A stretch of DNA of 64,000 bases from Micromonospora musae (GCF_003626635.1 NZ_RAZT01000008.1:342579-406578); one strand, 5' to 3'. Shown: positions 1 through 9,198, counted from the first letter of the stretch. Notes: generated by a model from the sequence alone, not told the origin. Made by a program: numbers and translations.

Positions 1-1197
1 GCAGACGATCTCGCCGTACTGCTCTACACCTCCGGCACCGAGGGACGCCCCAAGGGCGCGATGCTGTCGCACGGCGCGCTCGCGGCCAACCTCGAACAGG
101 TGAGCCGCATCGAGCCACCGGTGGTCGGGCCGGAGGACACCGTGCTGCTGGCGCTGCCGCTCTTCCACGCGTACGGGCTCAACTCGGGGCTCGGCGCGGT
201 GATCCGGCACGGCGCGACAGGTGTGCTCGTCGACGACCTCGGCTCCGACATGGCGCTCGCCGCGGTCGCCCGGCACCGGGTCACCGTGCTGGTCGGCGTA
301 CCGTCGATGGTGCTGGCCTGGTCCATGGCGGACAGCGACGCGCTCACCGCGGCGATGGCCTCGGTCCGGCTGGTGGTCTGCGGCGCGGCGCCGCTGGAGC
401 CGGCCGTGGCGGCCCGGTTCACCGCCGTCGCCGGCCGCCCGGTGCACGTCGGGTACGGCCTCACCGAGACCGCCCCGGTGCTCACCTCCACCCTGGTCGG
501 TCGGGACCCCAAGGCCCGCTCGATCGGCCGGCCGCTGCCCGGCGTCGAGCTGCGCCTGGTCGGCGCCGACGGCACCGATCTGTGGCACGACGGGACGGCC
601 GCGCCGGACGACGACCCCGACGGGCCGGACCTCTCCGACGCGGCACCGGGCACCGACCCCGGCCAGATCGTCGTCCGGGGCCCGAACCTCTTCTCCGGCT
701 ACTGGCCGGACGGGCGGGGCGGCCCGGATACGGCGGGCTGGTGGCCCACCGGCGACATCGCGTACGCCGACGAGGACGGTGACCTCTTCCTGGTCGACCG
801 GCTCGGCGAGCTGATCCTGGTGAACGGCTTCAACGTCTACCCGCACGAGGTGGAGTCGGTGCTCGACGGGCACCCGGGGGTGGCCGAGTCGGCGGTACTG
901 GGTGTGCCGCACCCGCGGACGGGCGAGACTGTCCGGGCGTACGTGGTGCGGGCACCCGGTGACCCGGTGACCGCGGTGGAGCTGCAGGGCCACTGCGCCC
1001 GGAACCTGGCCCGGTTCAAGTGCCCGACCGGCATCGAGTTCGTCGACGCCCTGCCGCACTCGGTGATCGGTAAGGTCCGTAAGACGCAGCTTCGCTCGGC
1101 GGCCACCACGCCCGCCCCGGTGCCGTCCCCGGCGGCGCCGGCCGACGACCTGTCGGTTCCGGCCGACCCGCGCACGGAGGTGCCCGATGTCCAGTGA
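1..1197 (+). CDS. AMP-dependent acyl-CoA synthetase/ligase, 3' part (5' end outside window)
   Basis: Adenylate-forming enzyme that activates a carboxylic acid, probably a fatty acid, to acyl-AMP and then acyl-CoA. The reading frame is open from base 1, and the conserved P-loop YTSGTEGRPKGAMLSH is encoded at about bases 22-72, so the ATG at 61 lies inside the motif and is not the start. Further family motifs are GYGLTETAP and, near the C-terminus, GELILVNGFNVYPHEVE and the catalytic-lysine region HSVIGKVRKTQL. A Pro/Ala-rich tail follows. The missing N-terminus is probably about 150-180 residues. The stop overlaps the start of the next gene by 11 bases, suggesting co-transcription. The exact substrate cannot be read from the sequence. 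Confidence 0.9.
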   Translation, partial: ADDLAVLLYTSGTEGRPKGAMLSHGALAANLEQVSRIEPPVVGPEDTVLLALPLFHAYGLNSGLGAVIRHGATGVLVDDLGSDMALAAVARHRVTVLVGVPSMVLAWSMADSDALTAAMASVRLVVCGAAPLEPAVAARFTAVAGRPVHVGYGLTETAPVLTSTLVGRDPKARSIGRPLPGVELRLVGADGTDLWHDGTAAPDDDPDGPDLSDAAPGTDPGQIVVRGPNLFSGYWPDGRGGPDTAGWWPTGDIAYADEDGDLFLVDRLGELILVNGFNVYPHEVESVLDGHPGVAESAVLGVPHPRTGETVRAYVVRAPGDPVTAVELQGHCARNLARFKCPTGIEFVDALPHSVIGKVRKTQLRSAATTPAPVPSPAAPADDLSVPADPRTEVPDVQ

Positions 1198-1441
1198 CGC
1201 CCGGCTCACCCTGATCACCCGGCCCGACTGCCACCTCTGCGAGGAGGCGCGCGCCGCGCTGGGGCGGGTGGTCGCGGTCACCGGGGACCGGTGGATCGAG
1301 TGGGACGTGACGACCGACGTGGAGCTGGAGCGCGACTACGGCGACCGGCTGCCGGTGGTGCTGCTCGACGGCAAGGAGCACGGCTACTGGCGGGTGGAGG
1401 AGGAGCGGCTGCTCCGGGATCTCACCACCCCCCAGCTCTGA
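1187..1441 (+). CDS. Glutaredoxin-like (DUF836 type) small redox protein
   Basis: An 84-residue thioredoxin-fold protein with a CHLC (CxxC) redox site at residues 15-18 and a PVVLLDG segment carrying the cis-proline about 45 residues later. The size and motif fit the short glutaredoxin family that often sits near rex and hem genes in actinobacteria. The ATG overlaps the end of the acyl-CoA synthetase gene by 11 bases. It probably acts in the cytosol as a thiol-disulfide exchanger. The partner, whether mycothiol or a protein, is unknown. Confidence 0.8.
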   Translation: MSSDARLTLITRPDCHLCEEARAALGRVVAVTGDRWIEWDVTTDVELERDYGDRLPVVLLDGKEHGYWRVEEERLLRDLTTPQL

Positions 1442-1466
1442 CCGCCGCCGGGTAGCCTTCGGCGAC

Positions 1467-2117
1467 ATGACCCCTGCACGTCCCCACCTGGTCTGGGACT
1501 GGAACGGCACCCTCCTCAACGACCTCAGCCTCGTGATCGACGCCACCAACGTCGTGTTCGCCAGCGTCGGAGGCCCGTCCGTGACCACCGACCAGCACCG
1601 GGTGCGGTTCCGCCGGCCGGTCGCCGAGTACTACGCCGACGTGCTCGGCCAGGCCGTCGACGAGGAGGAGTTCGGCCGGCTGGACCGGATCTTCCACGAG
1701 GCGTACCGCAGCGGCCTCACCACCTGCGAGCTGGCCGCCGACGCGCGGACCGCGATGCAGGCGTGGCCCGGCGGCCAGTCGCTGCTCTCCATGTGGTTCC
1801 ACGAGGAGCTGGTGCCGACGGTGCACCGCTTCGGGCTGACCGGGAACTTCCTGCGGGTGGACGGGCTGCGCGGCGGGACCGGCGGCGACCGGAAGGCGGA
1901 GTCGCTCCAGAAGCACCTCGCCGAGCTGGGCGTCGACGGGCCCTCGGCGGTGCTGATCGGTGACTCGATCGACGACGCGGACGCCGCCTCGGCGGTGCGC
2001 GGTCGCGCCGTGCTCTACACCGGCGGTTTCACCGACCCGGCCCGGCTGCGCGCCTCCGGCCACCCGGTGGCCGACACGCTGACCGAGGCCGTGCGGCTCG
2101 CCCGGTCCCTGTTCTGA
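1467..2117 (+). CDS. HAD-superfamily hydrolase
   Basis: A 216-residue haloacid-dehalogenase-fold phosphatase. Motif I is DWNGT at residues 11-15, with the nucleophile Asp11. The usual second Asp is replaced by Asn13, a variant seen in some actinobacterial members. The C-terminal half has a conserved Lys (around KAESLQKHL) and the motif IV signature GDSIDDADAAS, which binds Mg2+. It is likely a cytosolic phosphatase acting on a small metabolite; the substrate is unknown. It starts 25 bases after the glutaredoxin gene and converges with the response regulator gene, with only three bases between the two stops. Confidence 0.82.
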   Translation: MTPARPHLVWDWNGTLLNDLSLVIDATNVVFASVGGPSVTTDQHRVRFRRPVAEYYADVLGQAVDEEEFGRLDRIFHEAYRSGLTTCELAADARTAMQAWPGGQSLLSMWFHEELVPTVHRFGLTGNFLRVDGLRGGTGGDRKAESLQKHLAELGVDGPSAVLIGDSIDDADAASAVRGRAVLYTGGFTDPARLRASGHPVADTLTEAVRLARSLF

Positions 2118-2120
2118 CGG

Positions 2121-2777
2121 TCAGTTGCGCAGGTAGGCCAGCACCGCCAGGACGCGGCGGTGCTGCTCGGTGTCGGGTGGGAGGTTGAGCTTGGTGAAGA
2201 TGTTGCGCACGTGCTTCTCCACCGCTCCGTCGCTCACCACCAGGGCGCGCGCGATCGCCGTGTTGGAACGCCCCTCGGCCATCAGCGCGAGCACCTCCCG
2301 CTCACGCGGGGTCAGCTCGCTCAGCGGGTCGTCGCGGCGGCGCCGGGCGAAGAGCTGACCGACGACCTCCGGGTCGAGCACCGTGCCGCCGGCGGCGACC
2401 CGCCGCAGCCCGTCCAGGAACTCGTCGATCGCGGCGACCCGGTCCTTCAGCAGGTAGCCGATCCCGCCGCCGCCGGCACCGCCGGTGGTGGCGAGCAGAT
2501 CGTCGGCGTACGACACCTCGACGTACTGGGAGAGGACCAGGACGGGGCTGCGCGGCACCAGTTGGCGGGCCTGCACCGCCGCCCGCAGCCCCTCGTCGGT
2601 GTGCGTCGGCGGCATCCGCACGTCGACGATCGACACGTCCGGCCGGTGCGCCACCACCGCCTCGACCAGGGCGTCGCCGTCACCGACGACGGCCACCACC
2701 TCGTGCCCGCTCTCGGTCAGCAGCCGCACCAGCCCCTCGCGGAGCAGTACGGCATCGTCGGCGATCACCACGCGCAT
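2121..2777 (-). CDS. NarL/LuxR-family response regulator
   Basis: DNA-binding response regulator paired with the upstream sensor kinase. The receiver domain has the acidic pair ADD near residue 7, phospho-acceptor Asp52 (SIVDVRMPP) and a conserved Lys (YLLKDRV). The C-terminal LuxR helix-turn-helix is clear (LTPREREVLALMAEGRSN, then VEKHVRNIFTKLNL). A Gly-rich insert (GGAGGGG) sits before the YLLKD motif. I chose the ATG at 2777 because it gives the family's usual N-terminus (MRVVIADD). A GTG at 2807 is in frame and overlaps the kinase stop as GTGA, so a coupled start ten codons earlier is equally possible. Confidence 0.9.
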   Translation of the reverse strand: MRVVIADDAVLLREGLVRLLTESGHEVVAVVGDGDALVEAVVAHRPDVSIVDVRMPPTHTDEGLRAAVQARQLVPRSPVLVLSQYVEVSYADDLLATTGGAGGGGIGYLLKDRVAAIDEFLDGLRRVAAGGTVLDPEVVGQLFARRRRDDPLSELTPREREVLALMAEGRSNTAIARALVVSDGAVEKHVRNIFTKLNLPPDTEQHRRVLAVLAYLRN

Positions 2778-2803
2778 GGTGGTGTTGTCTATCACGTCGG
2801 CGC

Positions 2804-4102
2804 TCACAGCGGCAGTTCGGCGCGGATCTCGGTGGGGCCGCCGGACGGGCTGATCACGGTCAGTTCGCCGCCCGCGGCCCGGACCCGGTCGGCGATGCCG
2901 GCCAACCCGTGCCCCTTCGCCGCGTGCGCCCCGCCCTGGCCGTCGTCGCCCACGCTCACCGTGAGCCGGCGGTCCGCCCGCTCGACGCTCACCTGGCACT
3001 CGGTCGCCCGGCTGTGCTTCGCCACGTTGGTGAGCGCCTCGGCCACCACGAAGTACGCCGTGTTCTCCAGCGCCGGGTCGAGCCGGCCGCCCTGGGTGCC
3101 GAGCTCCGGGTCGACCCGCAGCTCGATGGGGATCAGCCCGCGCCCGGCGAGCGCGGCCAGCGCGCTCGGCAGGCCGCGGTCGACCAGGATCGGCGGCGCG
3201 ATGCCCCGGGAGAGGGCACGCAGCTCGGCCAGCGTGTCCCGGGTCTGCGCGACGGCCTCGTCCAGGGTCCGCCCGGCCGCCTCCGGGTCGGAGGCGAGCT
3301 GCTGCCGGGCCCGGCTGAGGTCCATCGCCAACCGGACCAGCCGCTGCTGAGGGCCGTCGTGGATGTCCCGCTCGAGCCGGCGCAGGGCGGTCGCCTCGGC
3401 GGAGGCCGCGGCCCGCTTCTGCTCCTCCAGCACGATGATCCGGTCCCGCATCTCGGCCACCCCGGTGAGCATCGCCCGGGAGAAGCTGGCCTGCAGCAGG
3501 GCGCAGCCACGGACCACGATCGGCAGGGTGATCAGGAAGAAGACGCCGATCGCGGTGTAGAGGCCGACCCGGGTGGCGGTGGTGCCGCCCAGCCCGAGCA
3601 GGTCGGCCAGGTCGGTCTCGTCCGGCGGGTGGGGCAGCGCCCAGTCGTACGCCCAGTAGAGCGTTCCCCCGACGGCCCCGGCCCACCAGACCACGGTCAC
3701 CACGAAGGTGCCCACCGCGACGATCAGCTTGAAGATGCCGTGCGACAGGTCGAGCCAGGACTGGGCGTCGGCGATCGGCACGAAGATCCGTCGCCAGGCG
3801 CTCGCGCCCGGCTCGGCCGCCCGGTAGTGGGGGCGTATCCGGGGCTGGTGCAGCACGGACGGCAACCGGAGCCGTTCGATGTCGGCCAGGCCCCGGGCGG
3901 CGTAGAGGGTTCCCGCCAGGACGGGCAGGCCGATCACCGTCACCATCAGGCCGATGCCGAGCGCCGTGCCGGCCAGCAGCACGACGAAGCTGGCCAGCGC
4001 CAACGGGAAGCCGAGCAGCACGTAGCCGGAGTCGTGCAGCAGTTGGCGGGTGACGGTCGGCGCCAGCTTCGACTGGTTGGCGGTGACAGTGACGGTGGTC
4101 AT
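2804..4102 (-). CDS. Two-component sensor histidine kinase (HisKA_3/NarX-like)
   Basis: A 432-residue membrane sensor kinase. Hydrophobic segments lie near residues 28-70 and 122-200, and the annotated N-terminal region resembles the actinobacterial 'sensor domain' kinases. The dimerisation/phosphorylation motif is LERDIHDGPQQRL with His248. The ATPase domain has the N-box EALTNVAKHS and glycine-rich GDDGQGG and GHGLAGI segments. The stop overlaps the downstream response regulator's possible GTG start by four bases, so the two form one operon and very likely one phosphorelay. The signal sensed is unknown. It is divergent from rex, with about 430 bases between the two starts. Confidence 0.9.
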   Translation of the reverse strand: MTTVTVTANQSKLAPTVTRQLLHDSGYVLLGFPLALASFVVLLAGTALGIGLMVTVIGLPVLAGTLYAARGLADIERLRLPSVLHQPRIRPHYRAAEPGASAWRRIFVPIADAQSWLDLSHGIFKLIVAVGTFVVTVVWWAGAVGGTLYWAYDWALPHPPDETDLADLLGLGGTTATRVGLYTAIGVFFLITLPIVVRGCALLQASFSRAMLTGVAEMRDRIIVLEEQKRAAASAEATALRRLERDIHDGPQQRLVRLAMDLSRARQQLASDPEAAGRTLDEAVAQTRDTLAELRALSRGIAPPILVDRGLPSALAALAGRGLIPIELRVDPELGTQGGRLDPALENTAYFVVAEALTNVAKHSRATECQVSVERADRRLTVSVGDDGQGGAHAAKGHGLAGIADRVRAAGGELTVISPSGGPTEIRAELPL

Positions 4103-4392
4103 GTCAAAAGGCTAGGCAGTCCGGGGTCCGGGGCCCATCCCGCAGCCCGTCCTCTGCGCCGTAGGGCTGGCCCTACCTCCGGTTTCTCCACCGGTTGTGG
4201 TCGCGCTTTCGGCCGGAAAATAGCGGATCGCACCGATCGAAAAGGCGATTGGAGGCCGCCCACGGCGCGGGATTGGTCAGAGAAGTCGGGATTGAGCAAT
4301 AATCTCCGTGCGGTGCCGGCGGATACCGCCGGATCGATCTTGCGGAATGGAGGGCCAGGTGGAGCCGCGTCGCGAGCTGACAAGATCGCGAT

Positions 4393-4421
4393 TTGTGCAC
4401 CTCTTCACAAGCGCCTACTCT
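4393..4421 (+). promoter_or_regulatory. Rex operator overlapping a probable rex-hemACDB promoter
   Basis: TTGTGCACCTCTTCACAA at 4393-4410 is an 18-base dyad with TTGTG/CACAA ends and matches the known Rex-binding pattern (TTGTGAANNNNTTCACAA) in most positions. A possible -35 (TTGTGC, 4393-4398) and -10 (TACTCT, 4416-4421) are separated by 17 bases, so Rex binding would cover the -35. It lies about 120 bases upstream of the rex ATG. In Streptomyces coelicolor Rex represses its own rex-hem operon through such a site, and NADH releases it. The promoter elements themselves are my reading and are less certain than the operator. Confidence 0.75.
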
Positions 4422-4529
4422 GTGATTTCGACGCGCCCCGCTAGCACAGCCGGCACCCTCGGTCGCCAGCGGGAGTCCCGAAGCGGCCGACCGCCGGAGT
4501 TGGCCGAGGATCGCACCGCACGGAGTCTC

Positions 4530-5300
4530 ATGAGTCAGCACCGTCACCCTGGCGCGCCCGGTAGCGCCGGTGCCGTACCGGCGCTCCCCGACCTGCCCGA
4601 GGCGACCGTCGCGCGGCTCCCGGAGTACCTCCGCGCCCTGCACAACCTCGCCGACGCCGGCCACGAGACCGTCTCCAGCGAGGGCCTCGCCGCCGCTGCC
4701 GGCGTCAACTCCGCCAAGCTCCGCAAGGACCTCTCCCACCTCGGCTCGTACGGCACCCGCGGGGTGGGCTACGACGTGGCGCTGCTCATCGAGCAGATCG
4801 AGTCCGTGCTCGGGCTCACCCAACGTCGGGCGGTCGCCCTCGTCGGCGTGGGTAATCTCGGTCACGCCCTGGCGGGCTACGACGGGTTCGCCAGCCGTGG
4901 CTTCCGGATCGCCGCGCTCTTCGACGCGGACCCGGCACGAGTGGGCGAGGAGATAAACGGCCTGGTAGTGCAGCATGTCGACGAGCTGCCCCGGGTCGCC
5001 GCCGAGGAGTCCATAGCGATAGGCGTGATCGCCACACCGGCCGCCGCCGCCCAGCCGGTGGCCGACCAACTGGTCGCGGTCGGCGTGACCAGCATTCTCA
5101 ACTTCGCGCCCTGCGTACTCTCGGTTCCGGAGGGCGTCGACGTACGCAAGGTCGACCTCGCCATCGAGCTGCAGATCCTGTCGTTCCACGAGCACCGCAA
5201 GGCGTCGTTGACCGCGCTGCCCGCCACCGGTGGGTCCGCCCTCACCGCTCTGCCGGGTGGGCTCGCGGCCAACGACTCCCAGGAGGCGATCGGTACGTGA
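4530..5300 (+). CDS. rex: Redox-sensing transcriptional repressor Rex
   Basis: A 256-residue NAD(H)-responsive repressor. The N-terminal winged helix has the typical segment NSAKLRKDLSHLGSYGTRGVGYDV, and the following Rossmann domain has the nucleotide-binding turn VALVGVGNLGHALAGY. Near the end, VRKVDLAIELQILSFHEHRK fits the domain-swapped helix region. A high NADH/NAD+ ratio releases Rex from its operators. I chose ATG 4530 because the frame upstream lacks family similarity and contains the promoter and operator. The gene's stop overlaps the hemA GTG as GTGA. The operator at 4393-4410 implies autoregulation. Confidence 0.95.
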   Translation: MSQHRHPGAPGSAGAVPALPDLPEATVARLPEYLRALHNLADAGHETVSSEGLAAAAGVNSAKLRKDLSHLGSYGTRGVGYDVALLIEQIESVLGLTQRRAVALVGVGNLGHALAGYDGFASRGFRIAALFDADPARVGEEINGLVVQHVDELPRVAAEESIAIGVIATPAAAAQPVADQLVAVGVTSILNFAPCVLSVPEGVDVRKVDLAIELQILSFHEHRKASLTALPATGGSALTALPGGLAANDSQEAIGT

Positions 5301-6640
5301 AACTCCTCGTCGTCGGCGCGTCCTACCGGACCGCCCCGGTCGCCACCCTGGAGCGGCTCGCCGTGCCGCCCGCCGAGTTCACCCGCATCCTGGACCGGCT
5401 GGTCGCCCAGCCGTACGTGAGCGAGGCGGTGCTGGTCTCCACCTGTAACCGGGTGGAGGTCTACGCCGCCGTGTCCGGTTTCCACGGCGGTCTCGGTGAC
5501 ATCTGCGCTGTCCTCGCCGAGCAGGCCGACTGCTCGCCGACGGCGCTCGCCAACCACCTCTACGTGCACTACGACGCCGCCGCCGTGAACCACGTCTTCC
5601 GGGTCGCCACCGGGCTGGACTCGATGGTCGTCGGCGAGGCGCAGATCCTGGGTCAGCTCCGGGACGCGTACCACTGGGGCACCGACGCCGACTCGGCCGG
5701 CCGCCTCCTGCACGAGCTGATGCAGCAGGCGCTGCGGGTGGGCAAGCGCGCGCACGCCGAGACCGGGATCGACCGCGCCGGGCAGAGCGTGGTGACCGCC
5801 GCGCTGGAGCTGGCCGCCACTCATCTCGACGGCGACCTCGCCGGCCGTCCCGCCCTGGTGGTCGGGGCCGGCGCGATGGGCTCGCTGGGGGTGGCGACCC
5901 TCGCCCGGCTCGGCGCCGGGCCGCTGAGCGTCACCAACCGGGGGGCCGACCGCGCCGTCCGGCTGGCCGAGTCGTACGGCGCGACGGCCGTCCCGATGGC
6001 CGAGCTGACCGCCGCACTCTCCACAGTGGATATCGTAGTGGCCGCCACCGCGGCCATCGAACCGGTCCTCACCCGGTCGGTGGTGGCCCGGGCGCTGGCC
6101 GACCGGGACCCCGCCCGAGGGCCGCTGGTCCTGCTCGACCTGGCTGTGCCGCGCGACGTGGCGGCCGGGGTGGCCGAACTCCCCGGCGTCGAGGTGATCG
6201 ACATCGAGCGGATGGCCGCCCTGCTCGCCGAGGGGCCGGCGGCCGGTGACGCCGCCGCCGTGGAGCAGATCGTCACCACCGAGGTCGAGAGCTTCCTCAA
6301 CTGGCTGCGCGGCGCGGACGTCGCGCCCACCGTCGCCGCCCTGCGCGGGCGGGCCGACGACGTGGTCGGCGCGGAGCTGCGCCGGCTGGCCCAGCGGCGA
6401 CCGGACTTCACCGACGACCAGCGCGCCGAGGTGGCCCGGACGGTGCACCGGGTGGTGCAGCGGCTGCTGCACCAGCCGACCGTGCGCGTCCGCCAGCTGG
6501 CCGCGGAGCCCGGTGGCGACCAGTACGCCGCCCTGCTCCGTGAGCTGTTCGACCTCGAGGTGCCGCAGACCTCTCCGGTCGACACCGTTCCCGAGGTCAT
6601 GGAGACCGACCCCGCCCCGTCCTCCGGAGGTGAAGGATGA
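5297..6640 (+). CDS. hemA: Glutamyl-tRNA reductase
   Basis: First committed enzyme of C5-pathway tetrapyrrole synthesis: it reduces glutamyl-tRNA(Glu) to glutamate-1-semialdehyde using NADPH. The 447-residue protein has the catalytic motif STCNRVEVYA with Cys50, the conserved GLDSMVVGEAQILGQ segment, a Rossmann domain (LVVGAGAMG) and a C-terminal dimerisation helix region. The start is GTG 5297, overlapping the rex stop. AGGAGG at 5281-5286, ten bases upstream, supports it. Its own stop overlaps hemC as ATGA. The substrate-processing partner hemL is not in the window. Confidence 0.97.
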   Translation: MKLLVVGASYRTAPVATLERLAVPPAEFTRILDRLVAQPYVSEAVLVSTCNRVEVYAAVSGFHGGLGDICAVLAEQADCSPTALANHLYVHYDAAAVNHVFRVATGLDSMVVGEAQILGQLRDAYHWGTDADSAGRLLHELMQQALRVGKRAHAETGIDRAGQSVVTAALELAATHLDGDLAGRPALVVGAGAMGSLGVATLARLGAGPLSVTNRGADRAVRLAESYGATAVPMAELTAALSTVDIVVAATAAIEPVLTRSVVARALADRDPARGPLVLLDLAVPRDVAAGVAELPGVEVIDIERMAALLAEGPAAGDAAAVEQIVTTEVESFLNWLRGADVAPTVAALRGRADDVVGAELRRLAQRRPDFTDDQRAEVARTVHRVVQRLLHQPTVRVRQLAAEPGGDQYAALLRELFDLEVPQTSPVDTVPEVMETDPAPSSGGEG

Positions 6641-7605
6641 GCACCCCCCTGCGCCTCGGCACCCGGGGCAGCGCCCTGGCGATGGCCCAGTCCGGCCACG
6701 TCGCCGAGGCGATCACCGCGGCCACCGGCCGTCCGGTCGAGCTGGTCGAGGTGGTCACCGCCGGCGACCGCTCGCAGGCGCCGGTGCACCGACTCGGTGT
6801 CGGCGTCTTCGTCTCCGCGCTGCGGGACGCGCTCGTCGCGCGCACCATCGACTTCGCGGTGCACTCGTACAAGGACCTGCCCACCGCGCCCGCCCCCGGG
6901 CTGCACATCGCGGCGGTGCCGCCCCGGGAGGACCCGCGCGACGCGCTGGTCGCCCGGGACGGCCGCACGCTCGCCGAGCTGCCGCCGGGAGCCACGGTCG
7001 GCACCGGTGCGCTGCGTCGCATCGCCCAGCTGCACGCGCTGGGGATGCAGCTGGACGTCACCCCGATCCGGGGCAACGTCGACACCCGACTGGGACGCGT
7101 ACTCGGCCCGGACGCCGACCTCGACGCGGTCGTCCTGGCCCGGGCCGGGCTCAGCCGGATCGGACGGGCCGGCGAGATCACCGAGTCGCTCGACCCGATG
7201 CTGATGCTGCCCGCGCCCGCCCAGGGCGCGCTGGCGGTGGAGTGCCGGGCCGACGACCTCGACCTGATCGAGCTGCTCGCCGTACTGGACCACGCGCCGT
7301 CCCGCGCCGCGATCACCGCGGAGCGGGCGCTGCTGGCCACCCTGGAGGCCGGGTGCAGCGCACCCGTCGCCGCCTACGCCGAACTCGCCGAGGGCGACGT
7401 CGGTGAGGAGATCTACCTGCGCGGGGCGGTGATCAGCCCGGACGGCACCCGCGAGATCCGGCTGTCCCGCACCGGAACGCCCGCCGATGCGGCGGAGATC
7501 GGCAAAGCGCTCGCTGCCGAACTCCTCGACCTCGGCGCCGACACGATCCTCGGCCAAGAAGGACACACCGGCCCGGGGACCCAGCAAATTGGGAGCACAG
7601 AATGA
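6637..7605 (+). CDS. hemC: Porphobilinogen deaminase (hydroxymethylbilane synthase)
   Basis: Polymerises four porphobilinogens to hydroxymethylbilane. The 322-residue protein starts with the family signature LRLGTRGSALAMAQ, has the catalytic-Asp/Lys stretch DFAVHSYKDLPT, the IRGNVDTRL arginine/aspartate motif and the dipyrromethane-cofactor cysteine in LEAGCSAPVAAY (Cys240). It is joined to hemA by an ATGA overlap with a purine-rich site (GGAGGTGAAGG) just before the ATG, and to hemD by another ATGA overlap. Cytosolic. Confidence 0.97.
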   Translation: MSTPLRLGTRGSALAMAQSGHVAEAITAATGRPVELVEVVTAGDRSQAPVHRLGVGVFVSALRDALVARTIDFAVHSYKDLPTAPAPGLHIAAVPPREDPRDALVARDGRTLAELPPGATVGTGALRRIAQLHALGMQLDVTPIRGNVDTRLGRVLGPDADLDAVVLARAGLSRIGRAGEITESLDPMLMLPAPAQGALAVECRADDLDLIELLAVLDHAPSRAAITAERALLATLEAGCSAPVAAYAELAEGDVGEEIYLRGAVISPDGTREIRLSRTGTPADAAEIGKALAAELLDLGADTILGQEGHTGPGTQQIGSTE

Positions 7606-9182
7606 CCCGCACCCGTAAGCCCGTGGGCCGCATCGCGTTCGTCGGGGCCGGCCCCGGCGACCCGGGCCTGCTGACCCGCCGGGCGCACGATGCCCTGGTC
7701 GACGCCGACCAGGTGGTGTACGACCGGGGAGTACCCGAGTCGCTGCTCGCCTCCGTACGCGCCGAGGCGCGGGCGGACGCGGAGTTCACCCCGGCGGAAG
7801 GCGCGCCGGGAGACGTGGCGAAGGTACTCATCTCCGCGGCCCGCGCCGGGCAGAACGCGGTCCACCTGGTCGCCGGTGACCCGTTCGGGCACGACTCGGT
7901 GGTCAAGGAGGTGCAGGCCGTCGCCCGTACCGCCGCCCACTTCGAGGTGGTGCCCGGTGTGGGGCAGGCCGAGGGCGTCGCCACCTACGCGGGCGTGCCG
8001 CTGCCGGGCGTACGCACGGCGGCCGACGTCGAGGACGTCAGCGCGCTGGACTTCGAGGCGCTGGCCGCCGCGGTGACCCGCGGCTCGCTCGCGCTCGCCG
8101 TGGACGCGGGCGACCTCTCCGCCGTCCGGGACGGTCTGCTCTCCGTGGGGGTGGACGGCACCACGGCGGTCGGCGTGACCGGGGACGGCACCGGCGAGAC
8201 GCAGTACACGACCACCTCGACGGTGGACAGCTTCGTCGCCGCCGCGCTCGGCTTCACCGGCCGGGTGGTGCTCACCCTCGGTGAGGGCGTCGGCGAGCGG
8301 GACAAGCTCAGCTGGTGGGAGAACCGGCCGCTGTACGGCTGGAAGGTGCTCGTGCCGCGTACCAAGGAGCAGGCCGGTGTGATGAGCGCCCGGCTGCGCG
8401 CGTACGGGGCCATCCCGTGCGAGGTGCCGACCATCGCGGTCGAGCCTCCGCGTACCCCGGCGCAGATGGAGCGGGCGGTCAAGGGCCTGGTCGACGGCCG
8501 GTACGCCTGGGTGATCTTCACTTCGGTGAACGCCGTCCGCGCGGTCTGGGAGAAGTTCGCCGAGCACGGCCTCGACGCCCGCCACTTCGGCGGCGTGAAG
8601 ATCGCCTGTATCGGCGAGGCGACCGCGGAGGCCGTGCGCGCGTTCGGTATCCAGCCGGAGCTGATTCCCTCCGAGGAGCAGTCCTCCGAGGGCCTGCTGG
8701 CCGAGTTCTCGCCGCACGACGAGGTGCTCGACCCGGTCGGCCGGGTGCTGCTGCCGCGCGCCGACATCGCCACCGAGACGCTCGCCGCCGGGCTCACCGA
8801 GCGCGGCTGGGAGGTCGACGACGTGACCGCGTACCGGACGGTCCGGGCGGCGCCGCCGCCGGCCGAGATCCGCGACGCGATCAAGTCGGGCGGCTTCGAC
8901 GCGGTGCTCTTCACCTCGTCCTCGACCGTGCGGAACCTGGTCGGTATCGCCGGAAAGCCGCACGCGCGTACCGTGGTGGCCGTCATCGGCCCGAAGACGG
9001 CGGAGACCGCGACGGAGTTCGGCCTGCGGGTCGACGTCCAGCCGCAGCACGCCTCGGTGCCCGATCTGGTGGAGGCGCTCGCCGCCTACGCCGTCGAGCT
9101 GCGGGAGAAGCTCGCCGCCATGCCGGCCAAGCAGCGCCGCGGCTCGAAGGTGCAGGGCCCGACCGCGCTGAGGTTCCGGTAA
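7602..9182 (+). CDS. hemD: Bifunctional uroporphyrinogen-III methyltransferase / uroporphyrinogen-III synthase
   Basis: A 526-residue fusion. Residues 1 to about 240 form a SUMT/CobA-type methyltransferase-like domain (VGAGPGDPGLLTRRA near the start, HLVAGDPFGHD, VVPGVGQAEGVATYAG). Residues about 250-510 form a HemD domain (GWKVLVPRTKEQAG, VIFTSVNAVRAV, VLFTSSSTVRNLVG). HemD cyclises hydroxymethylbilane to uroporphyrinogen III; the methyltransferase half would start sirohaem/cobalamin synthesis. In the methyltransferase half the usual YDR(L/A)V motif reads YDRGV and other segments look divergent, so methylation activity is less certain than the synthase. ATGA overlap with hemC. Confidence 0.93.
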   Translation: MTRTRKPVGRIAFVGAGPGDPGLLTRRAHDALVDADQVVYDRGVPESLLASVRAEARADAEFTPAEGAPGDVAKVLISAARAGQNAVHLVAGDPFGHDSVVKEVQAVARTAAHFEVVPGVGQAEGVATYAGVPLPGVRTAADVEDVSALDFEALAAAVTRGSLALAVDAGDLSAVRDGLLSVGVDGTTAVGVTGDGTGETQYTTTSTVDSFVAAALGFTGRVVLTLGEGVGERDKLSWWENRPLYGWKVLVPRTKEQAGVMSARLRAYGAIPCEVPTIAVEPPRTPAQMERAVKGLVDGRYAWVIFTSVNAVRAVWEKFAEHGLDARHFGGVKIACIGEATAEAVRAFGIQPELIPSEEQSSEGLLAEFSPHDEVLDPVGRVLLPRADIATETLAAGLTERGWEVDDVTAYRTVRAAPPPAEIRDAIKSGGFDAVLFTSSSTVRNLVGIAGKPHARTVVAVIGPKTAETATEFGLRVDVQPQHASVPDLVEALAAYAVELREKLAAMPAKQRRGSKVQGPTALRFR

Positions 9183-9198
9183 CCGTCAGGAGTTGATC

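Noticed and set aside
2121..3686. 521-residue minus-strand frame spanning response regulator and kinase
   Set aside because: Only the first-gene part is family-like; the rest is the kinase gene in the wrong frame.
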